The position numbers were made by a program, and so were the translations under genes. From Pascua guehoae (Eukaryota; Basidiomycota; Tremellomycetes; Trichosporonales; Trichosporonaceae), in the NCBI GenBank assembly GCA_001600415.1, contig BCJX01000006.1:1610364-1674363 (forward strand): DNA of 64,000 nucleotides. Reading direction: 5' to 3'. The notes beneath the pieces were generated by a model. The model did not search any database and had not been told where the DNA came from. It worked only from the letters and a program-made list of their open reading frames with translations. Every line of letters begins with the position of its first letter. Within the stretch, counting starts at the first letter, position 1. Shown in pieces: positions 38,231 through 48,920 of the stretch.

Positions 38231-40586
38231 TGTGGGAGTGGAATGGGAATGGTGTTGTGGGGTGTCGGGTGTGGGGATGATCGTGGGCCTGCTCTCGGTT
38301 CCGCTCTTTATCTTTGGCGCGTTGCCGAGATGTGCGGGCTGTACTCGGGTCAGCAGCACTCGGGTCGGCCGTGCCAAGTCTGTTCATGCGCGCTTGGCCC
38401 GGTTCCCTCGGTGCTCGACAACAGGTGGTGGCGAATGGCGGCGCTGGTAGCAGCAAGAGCTAGACCTGGACCGATTGCGCTCGCAGGCAGCAAGAGCTGG
38501 ATCGATTGCGAGCTGGTGAGAGGCAAGAGGTGGACGGATTGCCGGTTCAGATCGCCAAGTGTCTCTGCGTGCCGCGGAGATGACACTGCCGCGTGCTTCC
38601 ATTCCAAGAAAGACATTCACAACCGTCACCGCCGAGGACCCTCGTGTACTTTAACTTGCAGTCCTCTTGCCGCTTTCGAACGCATCGGGCAGGTGGCCAG
38701 GAACCCGTCATGTCAACCTGGGTGGGTGCCCGCACACAATGAGAGGCACAGAACCAGCACACAATCAAATCAGAACGTTCCATACCCCAGCAGCCTCAGG
38801 AGAAGACAGTGCGGAGATGGCGTTGCCAGGCTACAGACGCTGCAATCCATTCTGTCCGTGCACGTACGTCACTCGCAATCCAATTCATGTCTCAGACAAG
38901 ACGGACAACCCGAGCGCCCACGACCCACGAGCGTGGCGCGGGCCTGGCCGCGTCGTTCCTCGCGGTGGTATTTTAACATAATCTCCTTAACCTTAATGAC
39001 GGAATCCGGCGGAAACGACCGTAGTCGCCCGCCAACCCGGAGGCCCCGCGGGTGTCAGCAGATGTCCAGAAGTCTGGAATGGAGCCCAGCCCATTATAGC
39101 CTCGGTTCAGACTCGAGCCGGAGGGCTCACCGCGCCGGGAAAATAGGAACAAGATGCTTCCAATGGGCACCGATCGAAACGGCGGGGGAAGGCTTGGTGG
39201 TAAGGCTTGTGTGAGCGGGACGTGTCCCCATCGCCTGGTACGTCAAATGGGACGAGGACGGCTTGTAACAGACGCGCTCACTGGCGCCCGCACGTACGAG
39301 AACGCGCGCAGAACCCGGTGATGCCAGTTTCGACAGTCGAGCAGTCAAGCTCGGCATCGAGCTCGACAGACGACAGACTCCGGTGACTTCGGACAACGTC
39401 GGCAAAATCGGCACTGCATGCATACCTGTCGTGCTCTCGAACTTGGTGGGGACGGTGTCTACTGTAGCAGAGGGGAAGACTGGGTGGGTTGATCACATGA
39501 CACCTGCATTCTCCGGCAGAAGCGGACTGGACGAACGCGCAGACAGTTCCAGAGCTGCAGCGGTGTAAGTGCCACACTCGTGCCTGTGATTGCGGTGTCC
39601 AATGACCGTTCTCGCTGGACAGTGAGCGCGAAGTATGACTTAATAGTCAATGCTATATTGTGCACGACGGCTCCGACGGAACGGCGACCCTCCTCACACC
39701 GCATATGGTGAGCTCGGCTTCCTCCCCACCCCATTGCTGTGCTGTTGAGTCACCTGACTCACTTATTAAGTGCCTGCACCACAGCCTCTGCGTCAAACGT
39801 TAACAAACTTTCGCCAGTTCTGGTAAATGGTGGTTATTTTTGTGATCCAGAGAGGCGGCTAGGCAACCTTGCTCCTCTCCAATATTGTGCACCCAGACCC
39901 AGCTGCAACGAGGCAAGTTATAGGAAGCCTCATCCTTGCGCTACTCGTCAGCAATGACCTCCACTCGGCTTTGAGACCTTGTGCTTCACTGTGCTTGTGC
40001 ATAAATTAAGAACCAACGTGTCCCCGTTGACTCCTTAGCTTTATACAAAGCACCGCCTCCGCCACTGGAAGCCTAAACAAACTCTTGTGGTTTCCTTCTG
40101 GGTCAAGTCTCCTTTGCATATCTTGACTTCGGTGCGTGTTGCCTCACCACAATACTGATGTCACTCATAACCCATCCGTGGTGTCTATGAACAAGGAATA
40201 AGCATATTCACTTGTACTCGTGGGGGAATGACAATCAATTGGCGAGAGGTCATGACGCGCAAAAAAAAAAAAAAACACAATATTCCCCACTCTTCCTCTC
40301 TACGGCGGTCCATAATTTCAATAATAGTCGGTCGTCCTTTGATTGTGAGCCAAGCCTTACTGATCCGCTATCTCATTCAGATGAAGAACAATCGCGCTCC
40401 AACATCAACCGCCGTCAGAGGTCGAGATATGAAGGTTAAGGTAGGCCGTGCCGAGGAACAGTCGACGGCCTGGTCCCAACTGAAACGAAGTCGGAACAAG
40501 ACCTGTGATGTAAGAAGTGACTAACTGAGGAGAGCGAGTGGGTGCCCTCGTATTCTAGGACATTATCACTCTTTGCCACCTGGACG

Positions 40587-40622
40587 TGCGGTCGGAAAGT
40601 ACCGAGGCTGCAATGTTGAGCT
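40587..40622. mobile_element. Remnant of one MITE terminus
   Basis: TGCGGTCGGAAAGTACCGAG and the following GCTGCAATGTTGAGCT align position by position with the left end of the MITE at 15637 (about eight mismatches in 36). No matching opposite end was found within 300 bases, so this looks like a decayed or truncated copy. Confidence 0.55.
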
Positions 40623-40867
40623 GCGTTGCACCCTTCCTTTCTATCGGTTGAAGGACGGGAGAGAAAACGCGCGAGACCTGTAATTAAGAGTTACCTGCAA
40701 GAGAGAGAGATGCAAGACATGTCATTAAGAGGCAACTGAAAGTGACGAACCAACCTCGTCGGCTTCCGGCGGACACGCCAGTCAACACACCTACCTATAC
40801 ATCACCATTATGACCTCTGGATTTGTCGCACACATCGCCCTCGGTCGTGGAGGTAGAGCCCATGGAG

Positions 40868-40872
40868 AAAAA
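40868..40872 (-). terminator. RNA polymerase III terminator of tRNA-Cys
   Basis: Five consecutive T residues on the minus strand, 9 bases past the mature tRNA 3' end, enough for Pol III termination. Confidence 0.75.
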
Positions 40873-40881
40873 TAGTGTGCT

Positions 40882-40983
40882 AGTGACTTCCCAGGATCGA
40901 ACTGGGGACCCTAAGATATGTCGCGTTCCGGGATGTCCCCGGGACATTGCAATCTTATGCAACTACCGCTGTGCTAAAGCCAC
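40882..40983 (-). tRNA. tRNA-Cys (anticodon GCA) with intron
   Basis: On the minus strand the acceptor stem GTGGCTT pairs with AAGTCAC (one G-T). The D arm has the GCA/TGC stem around an AGCGGTAGT-type loop. The anticodon stem TAAGA/TCTTA encloses the loop TTGCAA with anticodon GCA. A 29-nt intron (40946-40918) interrupts just after position 37, the canonical site. The T arm CCCAG-TTCGATC-CTGGG is perfect. The discriminator base is T, as is normal for tRNA-Cys. A run of five T (coding strand) follows 9 bases downstream. Confidence 0.93.
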
Positions 40984-41987
40984 CATGTGGGGAGTTCTGG
41001 TCATGCGCGGGTGGCCCGGGCCGGACATGTGGCCACATGGGGGTGTTGGTCGATGCTGAACGCAAGCCCAAGGCAAATGCGAGCTCGAAATCGCCCTCTC
41101 AATCCCGTCTCGGCGCCTGAGCACCGTATTGAGCGCGACATGGACGCGACGGTCGGCCTAGTGGAGCCTATGAAATTAAGAGCCACTTGGTGGAGTTCCT
41201 GCAGAATTTGCCAGTGTTTCCGCGATGGTTGCCTTGGTTAGGACGTCTCCAACACATTGGCACTGAACCCAGAGTCTTGTGCGGGTACTCATACAGTGTT
41301 TCTGCTCCACAATGGCTTTGCAAAACGGGTTGACGTGGACGTGGTGTAGGGAGGGACATGAGTTGGGCGGGCCACTGAAAGAACACAGATTCGAAGTGGC
41401 TAGGGATGCGACGGTTAAATAAGTAGAACCATTGCAATGGCCCTGGCTGTTGTTCTTTCTTGGCATCTCTGTAATGTATAAACGATTCATGTCTAGGCGG
41501 GTATCAATAAGGGCTCACCCAGAAACGTTTTCACCCGTGCCGGCTGTGTAATATTATTCACATGCTTGCTAGGCAGTGTCCCATGTTCGCAGGGAGGTTC
41601 GGGATGGGGTCGCGAAACGAGAATGAAGCGAAACGAGAACGAGACTGAGATGGAACTGGACTGCTCTGGCCATTTGCTTCACCATTGCCTCCAACGAGCC
41701 CGTCCCAGACAAATGCATAATTGCGCATGACCAGAACGCCTCTCTCCTAGCAGCTTATGCAGAACAACAAGACCTATCATATCGTTAATTGTTTGTTCTG
41801 GCCATCGCACCCCATGCTCGTCACACGCAAACTCGATCCTGTACGGGTCACGTGACTTCGTCAGCTCGCCTCCACCCGTCGCCCTCATCAACACACCCTC
41901 CCAACAATCTCCAACCATCACATCCCCTCCATCGCACACCCCCAATACCCACCCGCCTACACCCCGACCCCCGCTCACGACCCGACC
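40984..41987. other. Intergenic region tRNA-Cys / MED7
   Basis: About 1.0 kb. Includes the upstream flank of the tRNA gene (left) and the CT-rich MED7 promoter/5' UTR (right). No gene seen. Confidence 0.45.
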
Positions 41988-43424
41988 ATGGCCGACGGCC
42001 TGCCGATCACCAACACCCTCTTCCCCCCTCCGCCCGGGTACTACAAGGCCTATACGCCCGAGGCGGTTGCGCGCCTCGCGGCTCTCAAGCGCGACGACGG
42101 GCAAGATGCCGGCCCCTCCTCGCCGAAGGCCCTGGAACCGCCCGCTGGGCCCGGGGAGCTCGAGGCGCTGCGTGCCGCGCTGAGTCCGCCAAGGACAGAC
42201 TGGGTGCGCGAGGACGGGCGCTGGATGCTGTTTGGCCAGATGTACACTGTGAGCAGAGCCCCCCCCCCCCCATCCCCGTGGCGTCCCCTTCCACCCCGAC
42301 ACGGTCCCGATCCCCCAGCTCTCCACCTCGGACACACTGACACGCCCCAGACCGAACCACACATTGCGACGGCGCGCGAGATCGGCCTACCGGCCATGGT
42401 GGCCGATCCCGTCTCGGCCGGCGGCGACGCCGAGCGCGCCGCCCTCCCGACCCTCCTGCACAGCTTTCTCCACACGCTCCTCGCCCTCCTGGACATTCTT
42501 ACGGGGACGGCGCGGAATCCGGGCGAGCTCGAGATGGCGGGACGCGCGAGCGAGGGCGACCAGGTGGGTGGAGCGTGGGGTGCGCGGGGGGATGGGTCGA
42601 GGCGTCTTTGTTGCTGGGAGCCGCTCTCCATTGTGCGCCAGTGCCAGGCTCAGTCGTTCTACGAACGCTTATGGCCGGTCTGATACGTTCGTTTGGCCGG
42701 TCTGATACTCTGACGCGACTGGCGTGCGGCGTGCTCATGACATTGACCTCTCGCCATGCTCGCCATTGCACATCTTGCCGCCAACGGCACTGCTGCGATC
42801 GCGACCCACGTCTTGGCCCTAAATGCACATGCCCAGCTGACACCACAGTATGTCCAGCACCTGAGTAACCTCGCGGCGACCATGATGGTCTCGGCCAACC
42901 AGCTGCGCGGAGTACAGGCCGAGGCGACGCTGGTCATGCTCATGGAGAAACAGCTGGCCGAGCGGCGGGCGCAGACGGACAAACTCAGGGCGTGAGTGTA
43001 GAGTTGGGCGTGTAGGGATGGCCGTCTGATGGGGACCAAATATGGGGCATGGCCTGCTGAGACTGGTCGGCGGCACATGTGTGCGCCGGTGGACATCTGC
43101 CACGGCTCAAAACGTGTACTGAGCGTGGCAGATGCCGCACGTCCGCCAGTGTCTCTCTCTCTGTCCCAGCACAGGCTCGGCCAACGTCCACAATATCCAC
43201 AATCCTCCCAGCGTCCACTGACACCCAGGAAATGCCGCGAAGTGGCCGCCACGATCCGGCGCCTCAAGACCGAGGCCGGCGCCGTCGCCTCGGGCGCGGA
43301 CCCCGCGACCGTCCTGGCCGTCGTCACTGCGGGGGAACCAGCGGCGGACGCGGCGGAACCCCAGCGAGGGAGCAGGTTGGGCGCGAGTTCAGAGGATGTC
43401 GAGATGGCCAACGGGGAGAGCTAG
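41988..43424 (+). CDS. MED7: Mediator complex subunit 7
   Basis: Four exons, 41988-42248, 42351-42563, 42837-42991 and 43229-43424, encode 274 residues. Med7 blocks are visible: ITNTLFPPPPGYYKAYT at the start, LSPPRTDWVREDGRWMLFGQ, TLLHSFLHTLLALLDILTG in the middle, and a long helix VQHLSNLAATMMVSANQLRG-VQAEATLVMLMEKQLAERR near the C-terminus, where Med7 forms its coiled coil with Med21. Med7 belongs to the Mediator middle module and is needed for RNA polymerase II transcription. The third acceptor (before LTPQYVQ) was chosen because no AG exists closer to the alternative ATG at 42756; a frame continuing upstream there would lack a splice site. The Ala-rich tail after exon 4 is not conserved. 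Confidence 0.78.
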
Positions 43425-44604
43425 GGCTAGGCTGTGGTCGTGGTCGACTGTTGTCAAGCGCGCCAGTGCCAGCTGCTGTACAGAGCAGCGACCCCGCCAA
43501 AGGGCCGTCGACCGTGGTGGGAGAAAAATCATATTGCCGACGAGTATACCCTGCACATGAATACCCTTGAGCGTGTCCGAGCCTCCAGCGCATCCGAACC
43601 GTCATCTCAGCGAGACCGTGCCTTCGGCGCGAGAATTCAGCGCGTCCCAGCCTTCAGACGCCTTTCCGAGGCCTCTGCCTCTCGCGGTCGGCCTGACCCG
43701 CCCGCCCCCGTCCGCGCTCCTGCTATCCGCGTCCAAGCCGAGCTCGAATTTCACGCGAGGCACCAGTCCGCGCCATGTCGGATCGAAATTTGACTAGCAA
43801 ACGCGACCGACACCAACTCCGCACCTCAGAACTTCGCACCCCTCGACACCAATATTGCCACTCCAAGATGATCGTACGAGTTGAACAAATCATGAATACA
43901 TTCTCCCCGTCGCTCTCCATGCTCCCGCCGCTCGCTACACTCAGGTCGCTCACATACTGTGGCATGTCAAACAAGGCTTGGACCCCCATCCACTGAACAG
44001 GAGTGACGGTCCACCCAAACCCGGTTTGAGGGGAAATAAATTCCCCCCTTCCTCTCTTCTACGTTATGACGGCCGGCGCGCCGTGTGCCCTCTACCGCTT
44101 GGAGCGGGAGGGCGAGGCTCGCCGGTGCTTTTGAGTAGATTTGTATTTGCGTTATTGTGAAGAGAGAGAGATGGAGATGGGTGGGTTGATATAGGGGACC
44201 CCCGGGGGGGGGGGGGGGGGGGGGGAGGAGGGTGAAGCCGTGTGCGAGTGCCCAGGCCGAGGATTCGAGGAGGAGGAGGGGGGGGGGGGGGGGGGGCAGG
44301 ACGCGACCGCGACACTGGGCGGAAGTTTTTGGGCCGGGCGGATGAAACACGTGTCATTACATAATCAGAGCCGTGCGCGCCAAGTGCCACACGGGATTAG
44401 GATCGGAGATTGGGGGAACCAGTTTCTTCAAACTAATGCGATTTGATCCCGCCGAATGCAAGTTGGGAGGCGAGGCGAGGCGAGGGCCCAGGGGGAGGGA
44501 CGGGGGGTTGGAGTGGGCCAGTGGGTCTGGGTCGCAGGCTGGCAGTGGACGACCTTGGTCAACTCGATCTCTGAAGCTAGCTCTCAACCGTCAAAAACCT
44601 CGTG
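43425..44604. other. Intergenic region with two long G tracts
   Basis: Between MED7 and RPL13. Homopolymer G runs of about 22 (44204-44225) and 19 (44278-44296) bases stand 52 bases apart, with GGAGGAGG between. No gene found. The exact lengths of the runs should not be trusted. Confidence 0.6.
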
Positions 44605-44860
44605 GTGAGTTGCACGACGCCGACAGCGACGACGCAGACAAGCATAGAGAGAGACAGCTGCTGACCCGTCTCCTCCTCGCACCCCGATACTGTCCCGCGC
44701 GCACGTACTCGATTTCCCTCTCTGTTCCCCTCGCGATCGATACCCGACTTGGAAACTTTGGTGTTGTGTCGACAAAACTTGCACTCGCGTACTTGCCCTC
44801 GACTTGGACTTTGACTTGACTTGTCCTTCTCCCCATTCTCTCTGCGACTTGAACCCCCAG
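44605..44860 (+). other. Probable 5' UTR intron of RPL13
   Basis: A GTGAGT donor at 44605 and a pyrimidine-rich acceptor ending CCCCCAG at 44860, only four bases before the ATG, suggest a 256-nt leader intron, a common feature of ribosomal protein genes. Inferred from splice signals only. Confidence 0.5.
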
Positions 44861-44864
44861 CAAA

Positions 44865-45770
44865 ATGGCCATCAAGCACAACAACCAGCTTCCGGGCAAC
44901 CACTTCCACAAGGACTGGCAGCGCCGTGTGAAGACCTGGGTGCGTGGCGACTCGCCTTGAAGATTTGTCTCGTGGTTTATACTGACGACCCCCCAGTTCG
45001 ACCAGCCGGGCAAGAAGAAGTCGCGCCGTGTCGCGCGCTCGAAGAAGGCGCTCGCCTCGGGTGCTGCTCCTCTTCAGCGCCTCCGCCCTGCGGTCCGCTG
45101 CCCCACCCAGCGCTACAACATCCGCGTTCGTGGTGCGTACGAGTGTGGAAGTGATGGGCGAGGGGGGTTGTTGAAGCGATGAGCGAGGGGTGTCACGGGG
45201 GATGGCGATGAGGCGAGGGAGTGAGAAAGGAGGAGTGCTGTGCCGCGAGAGAGAAAGAACGGAGTCACTCTCCAGTATCCCAGAACAACCAACTAACATC
45301 CCAGAGGGCCGTGGCTTCACCCTTTCCGAGCTCAAGCTTGCCGGCATCCGCCGCAAGGAGGCTCTCGGCCTCGGCATTGCCGTCGACCACCGCCGCCGCT
45401 CCAAGTCGGAGGAGTCGCAGACCATCAACGTCGAGCGCCTCAAGGCCTACCGCCAGCGCCTCGTCGTCTTCCCCCGCGTCCAGGGCAAGCCCAAGGCCGG
45501 CGACGCCCAGGGCGCCGACCTCGAGGCCCACCTCACCCGCGAGCTCCCCGCCATCTCGCAGCCCTACACGGCCGAGAAGCCCCGTGCCATCACCGCCGAG
45601 GAGAAGGAGTTTGAGGCCTTCCGCACCCTCCGCACCGCCCGCTCCGACGCCCGCTACTCTGGTGTCCGCGCCAAGCGCGCCGCCGAGAAGAAGGCCAAGG
45701 AGGAGGAGTCCAAGTGAGTACGGCCGGAGTGACACAGGGAGTCGGTTGCTGACTCGTTCGCAGGAAGTAA
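44865..45770 (+). CDS. RPL13: 60S ribosomal protein L13 (eL13)
   Basis: Four exons, 44865-44939, 44997-45132, 45305-45713 and 45764-45770, give 208 residues, the usual eL13 length. It begins MAIKHNNQLPGNHFHKDWQ and continues with the hallmark blocks WFDQPGKKKSRRVARSKKAL, PLQRLRPAVRCPTQRYN, GRGFTLSELKLAGIRRKEAL and GIAVDHRRRSKSEESQ. eL13 lies on the solvent face of the large subunit. The last coding exon contributes only 7 nt (the end of a lysine codon, one lysine and the stop). The codons are strongly biased to C/G-ending forms (CTC, GCC, AAG), as expected for a highly expressed gene. A leader intron is likely. Confidence 0.97.
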
Positions 45771-46713
45771 ATTTGCCCAATGGGTAGTTTACGGCTTGGA
45801 TTCTCTTAGCACGAGGGGGCTGTGTATTCTTATGCCGGGATGCACGCATGACCGGACTGAGATGTTGAACTGTGGTGTTGGGGTTGGGCTTGGTGCAGCA
45901 GAAGCGCGGGCGATGGAGTGGTGGCTGTGGCTGTGGCTGTGATGATCAACTCGCGGTGGACAAGTGGACCACCGTCGACGCTCGGTGGAGGCATGTGGTG
46001 ACTGGACGGAAGACGGAGCCGAGCTGTGACTGTCGCCTTGTCGATATCTACAGCCTGATAAGCGGGTGCCAAGTGGGTGCAGAGTTGGTGCTCAGATTAC
46101 TGTGGGGGTCGTAATGCGTCGACCAAGTCAACCGACAATGGTCTGCTCGGTGTCTTGCTCTTCTCGAATGGCAACTACGCTGCGGCAGTTATCATTGAAT
46201 CAGTATCCTCACCGCTTTGACTGATGCGTGGATACGATACACCATTGACTGACGATACGAAACGGGGCACCAACTATCGAGCAACTGTCGAGGACCGTCT
46301 GCAGCCGGGCGGACACGATGCTCAGTATCCATCCCCACTACCAAAAACTAGTACTGCCTTCGCATCGTAGATCACGAGGGAGGTGGACGACGTGCACGAA
46401 GGCCGACAAGCTCTGTCGACAATAGCTGTTCAACGCGAGACCCAGGGGCTCGTGTGAATCGTCGAGTATCGTAGGCAGCGGCCGGCTGAGGATGCCCAGT
46501 AGTGGCGCGCGTAGTGCACAAGCAACGAAGTATGTTGGAGATGTCTGAGATGCGTTGCGGTAGACAGCTGTGCCCGGAAAGCGTAGCAGGCACTCGGGGG
46601 AAACTTGCGGCGGGTCTGGGGACCGTCCGAGTGCTTGACACGCAGCCAACGCGCCGCGAGTATATACGGCTGGCGACAACGGCTCTGGTGTTCTTGCTGG
46701 TTCTGGTTCTGGC

Positions 46714-46757
46714 CCGCGTCCGCGTCCGCGTCTGCGTCCGCGTCTGCGTCCGCGTCC
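46714..46757. repeat. Hexanucleotide minisatellite CGCGTC/TGCGTC
   Basis: Seven copies of a 6-nt unit alternating CGCGTC and TGCGTC in tandem. Confidence 0.9.
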
Positions 46758-46925
46758 TCGCCGCCTCCACACACCGGCATCTCGGACGTGGAGTGCTGGC
46801 CTTCCGGGTCCGCCTCGAGAGACGTGCGAATCACGGCCAGGACGTATGGGACGGGGAGAGCGACGTTGGGTACGCTTTACTTGTGCCCAACGACGCTTAC
46901 TGTGCCACTAGTTTGTCAGCTCTAG

Positions 46926-47090
46926 ATATTTGTTCGTTGGCTCTCGATATCTCGTTGGCTCTCTATCTCGTTGGGTCTCGACATCTCGTTGGCTCTCGAT
47001 ATCTCGTTAGCATCGATATTCCTCGTTGGCTCTTGATATCTCGTTGGCTCTCGACATCTCGTTGGCTCTCGATATTCCTCGCGGCTCTCG
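46926..47090. repeat. About 18-21-nt minisatellite (CTCGTTGGCTCTCGATAT)
   Basis: Eight to nine imperfect copies of a unit CTCGTTGGCTCTCGATAT, variably with CGACAT in place of CGATAT and with TTC insertions. Read on the minus strand it is open and would encode NEISRANEMSRANEI-like repeats, but there is no start or splice context that supports a gene. Confidence 0.85.
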
Positions 47091-47231
47091 TCGATCTTGA
47101 CTCGAGCAGTCGCACCAACACGTCCACCGGACACGCGTCTCTTTTGAGCAGAGCAAGCAGCGCAGGGCGTAGATGACATGTTCACTGCCCACGAGTCCGA
47201 CTTGTTCGAGTTGACGAGTTGACAAACATGG

Positions 47232-47354
47232 ACGTCTGCTCGTCTACTCGTCTAGTCGTCTGCTCGTCTACTCGTCTACTCCCCCACTCGTCCACTCGCC
47301 CACTCGCCCATTCGCCCATCCGTCCACTCGCCCACTCGCCCACCCATCTACTCG
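47232..47354. repeat. 8-nt minisatellite (ACTCGTCT / ACTCGCCC)
   Basis: About fifteen copies of an 8-nt unit that switches part way from ACTCGTCT to ACTCGCCC. Confidence 0.85.
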
Positions 47355-47445
47355 TGCGCTTGGCGGCATCGCCCCCTCTGAGTTGACGACTGCTCTCTGC
47401 ACCGTCCATGCTGTGGGCTGCCGCGGGCAATGGCGGCTGACCAGT

Positions 47446-47530
47446 CCGAGGTTGCAGTCCGAGGTTGCAGTCCGAGGTTGCAGTCCGAGGTTGCAGTCCG
47501 AGGTTGCAGTCCGAGGTTGCAGTCCGAGCA
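47446..47530. repeat. 13-nt minisatellite (GAGGTTGCAGTCC)
   Basis: Six nearly exact head-to-tail copies of GAGGTTGCAGTCC. Confidence 0.92.
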
Positions 47531-48920
47531 TGTAGTCCAGCACACAAAGGAACAAGATCACAACTCGCTTGCTTTCCACATTAGCGGCGGTATACTCCCC
47601 CGGTCTCTACCTCATTGTAGCGACTTGGGCTGTGCGGGGCTGGACAAGTCGATCCCGTTCTAGTTGCAGAGTGTAGCGATCCTGAATGGATACCAATACC
47701 AAGACTAAACCGTCGAGCTCGACAAGGGATTTTATTAGCTTGGTACGAGCCGTGCCACGCGTCACAGTCAGCGACAGTGAGTAGGCATTGGGCGAGTCAA
47801 GCCAGCGAGGCCGTGGTGGTGGTTGTATTGGTGGTGGCGGCGCGCGAGCATTGTGGGATGGGCACGATGGATCTGGACCTGTACCGTGCCCCAGACATCT
47901 CGATAGACCTAGCATATATGCGTCGTGTGGTTCAAGATACGCGCTCCAGCTCGCTGTGTGGCCACTGGCGCAGGATACGCTGGAATGTGACGATGGCGTA
48001 TCGCGGGGGCTGGATATGGCACGATAGCATACATTGTGGGGGCAGCCGATTATCTGGGGTGTGGCGCTTGCCTGCACACTGCGCGCCGTGGCGCTACGAC
48101 GCGCCGACGTGGATGTGGCCGTGATGGGAAATTCCAGTGGAATCTGGCCATCTGCATCTGGCCGCGGCGGCGCGGTGGGGTGGATATTGCCGCCCAGTCG
48201 TACTGATAAACGGGGCCAAAAAACTTCAGTTTGGGGGAGAATTCTGAGTAAAGGCACAGCTGGCATAGGCGAGGCAGAGGCGATACCGAACGTTGGCGCG
48301 GCGCAGTGGTAGCCGTGGTGGAGGAGAGGGGGTGGAGGCATGTACCGGTGTCTAGATCCTGGCGCATTTCGAGTCTGGTCGAGCGAGGTTTGTATCCTCC
48401 TTTGTGGAGATTGAGGTCTAGAGCCAGTGTGGAGGTCGTGGAGGCAGGGAAAAATTAGGGAATACCCAAAGGCCAAAGGCGGGGTGCGACCCACACAGTA
48501 GAGAGAGAGAGAGAGTGGCCCGGGCGGGGGGCCGGATCAGCAGCCCTCAAGTTGGAATGGATGGGGCGGGGTGCCTGTGTCTAAAACTCGCGTGGCGCGT
48601 GGGAGCTTGGGGCAACATGCAAAGGGGCGGGCAGACGCGACCGCGGCGGCTACAGTGGGGCAACGAGGGGGTTGATAGTAGCCAGCCAGTGACACGACTC
48701 GAGATATACATATCAGCAGCCTCACCGCGCTCCCCCAAACTCTTTCTCCAGACACCCAACCTCTCGTCTTTTCTGTATACCCGCACCCACGGCACTGCCC
48801 TTTGTCTTTGTAGCGTTTCCTCGTCTCGTCTTCGTCTTCATCCCTCATCGACCCCCATCGCCCCCCGCCCCTCACCTCGCCCCGCACCTTACCGAACCTA
48901 CCCCCAGAGTATCAGCAACC

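Larger units (their letters stand above)
38231..40881. other. Intergenic region
   Basis: Upstream of the multi-spanning protein gene. Contains three degenerate copies of a roughly 45-nt unit (with GGCAGCAAGAGCTGGA and GATTGCG) at about 38450-38545, an A15 run at about 40261-40275, and a remnant of the MITE end listed separately. Long open frames here lack domains and overlap the promoter and first exons, so I do not call them. Confidence 0.4.
45771..48920. other. Repeat-rich intergenic region RPL13 / YHM2
   Basis: About 3.1 kb. The centre (46.7-47.5 kb) carries four minisatellites listed separately. A 295-codon open frame on the minus strand (48494-47607) has no domain, no introns and a repeat-like composition; I do not call it. 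CT-rich sequence from 48715 to 48920 is probably the YHM2 promoter and 5' UTR. Confidence 0.5.

Noticed and set aside
38174..39214. 346-codon open frame on the plus strand
   Set aside because: Overlaps the first exon and promoter of the multi-spanning gene in antisense and crosses degenerate repeats; no domain.
42756..42836. ATG at 42756 as start or upstream extension of MED7 exon 3
   Set aside because: There is no AG acceptor between 42655 and 42835 that could splice in this segment, and the 42836 acceptor joins two Med7-like segments in phase.
45133..45304. snoRNA inside RPL13 intron 2
   Set aside because: GATGAG stretches resemble C boxes but no CTGA D box or closing stem is present.
46922..47185. 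Minus-strand frame encoding SRANEM/EPTR-type repeats
   Set aside because: It is a translation of the 20-nt minisatellite; all three frames are open and there is no start context or adjoining exon.
47607..48494. 295-codon open frame on the minus strand
   Set aside because: No domain, no signal peptide, no introns in a genome where nearly all genes have them, and it runs into intergenic repeats.
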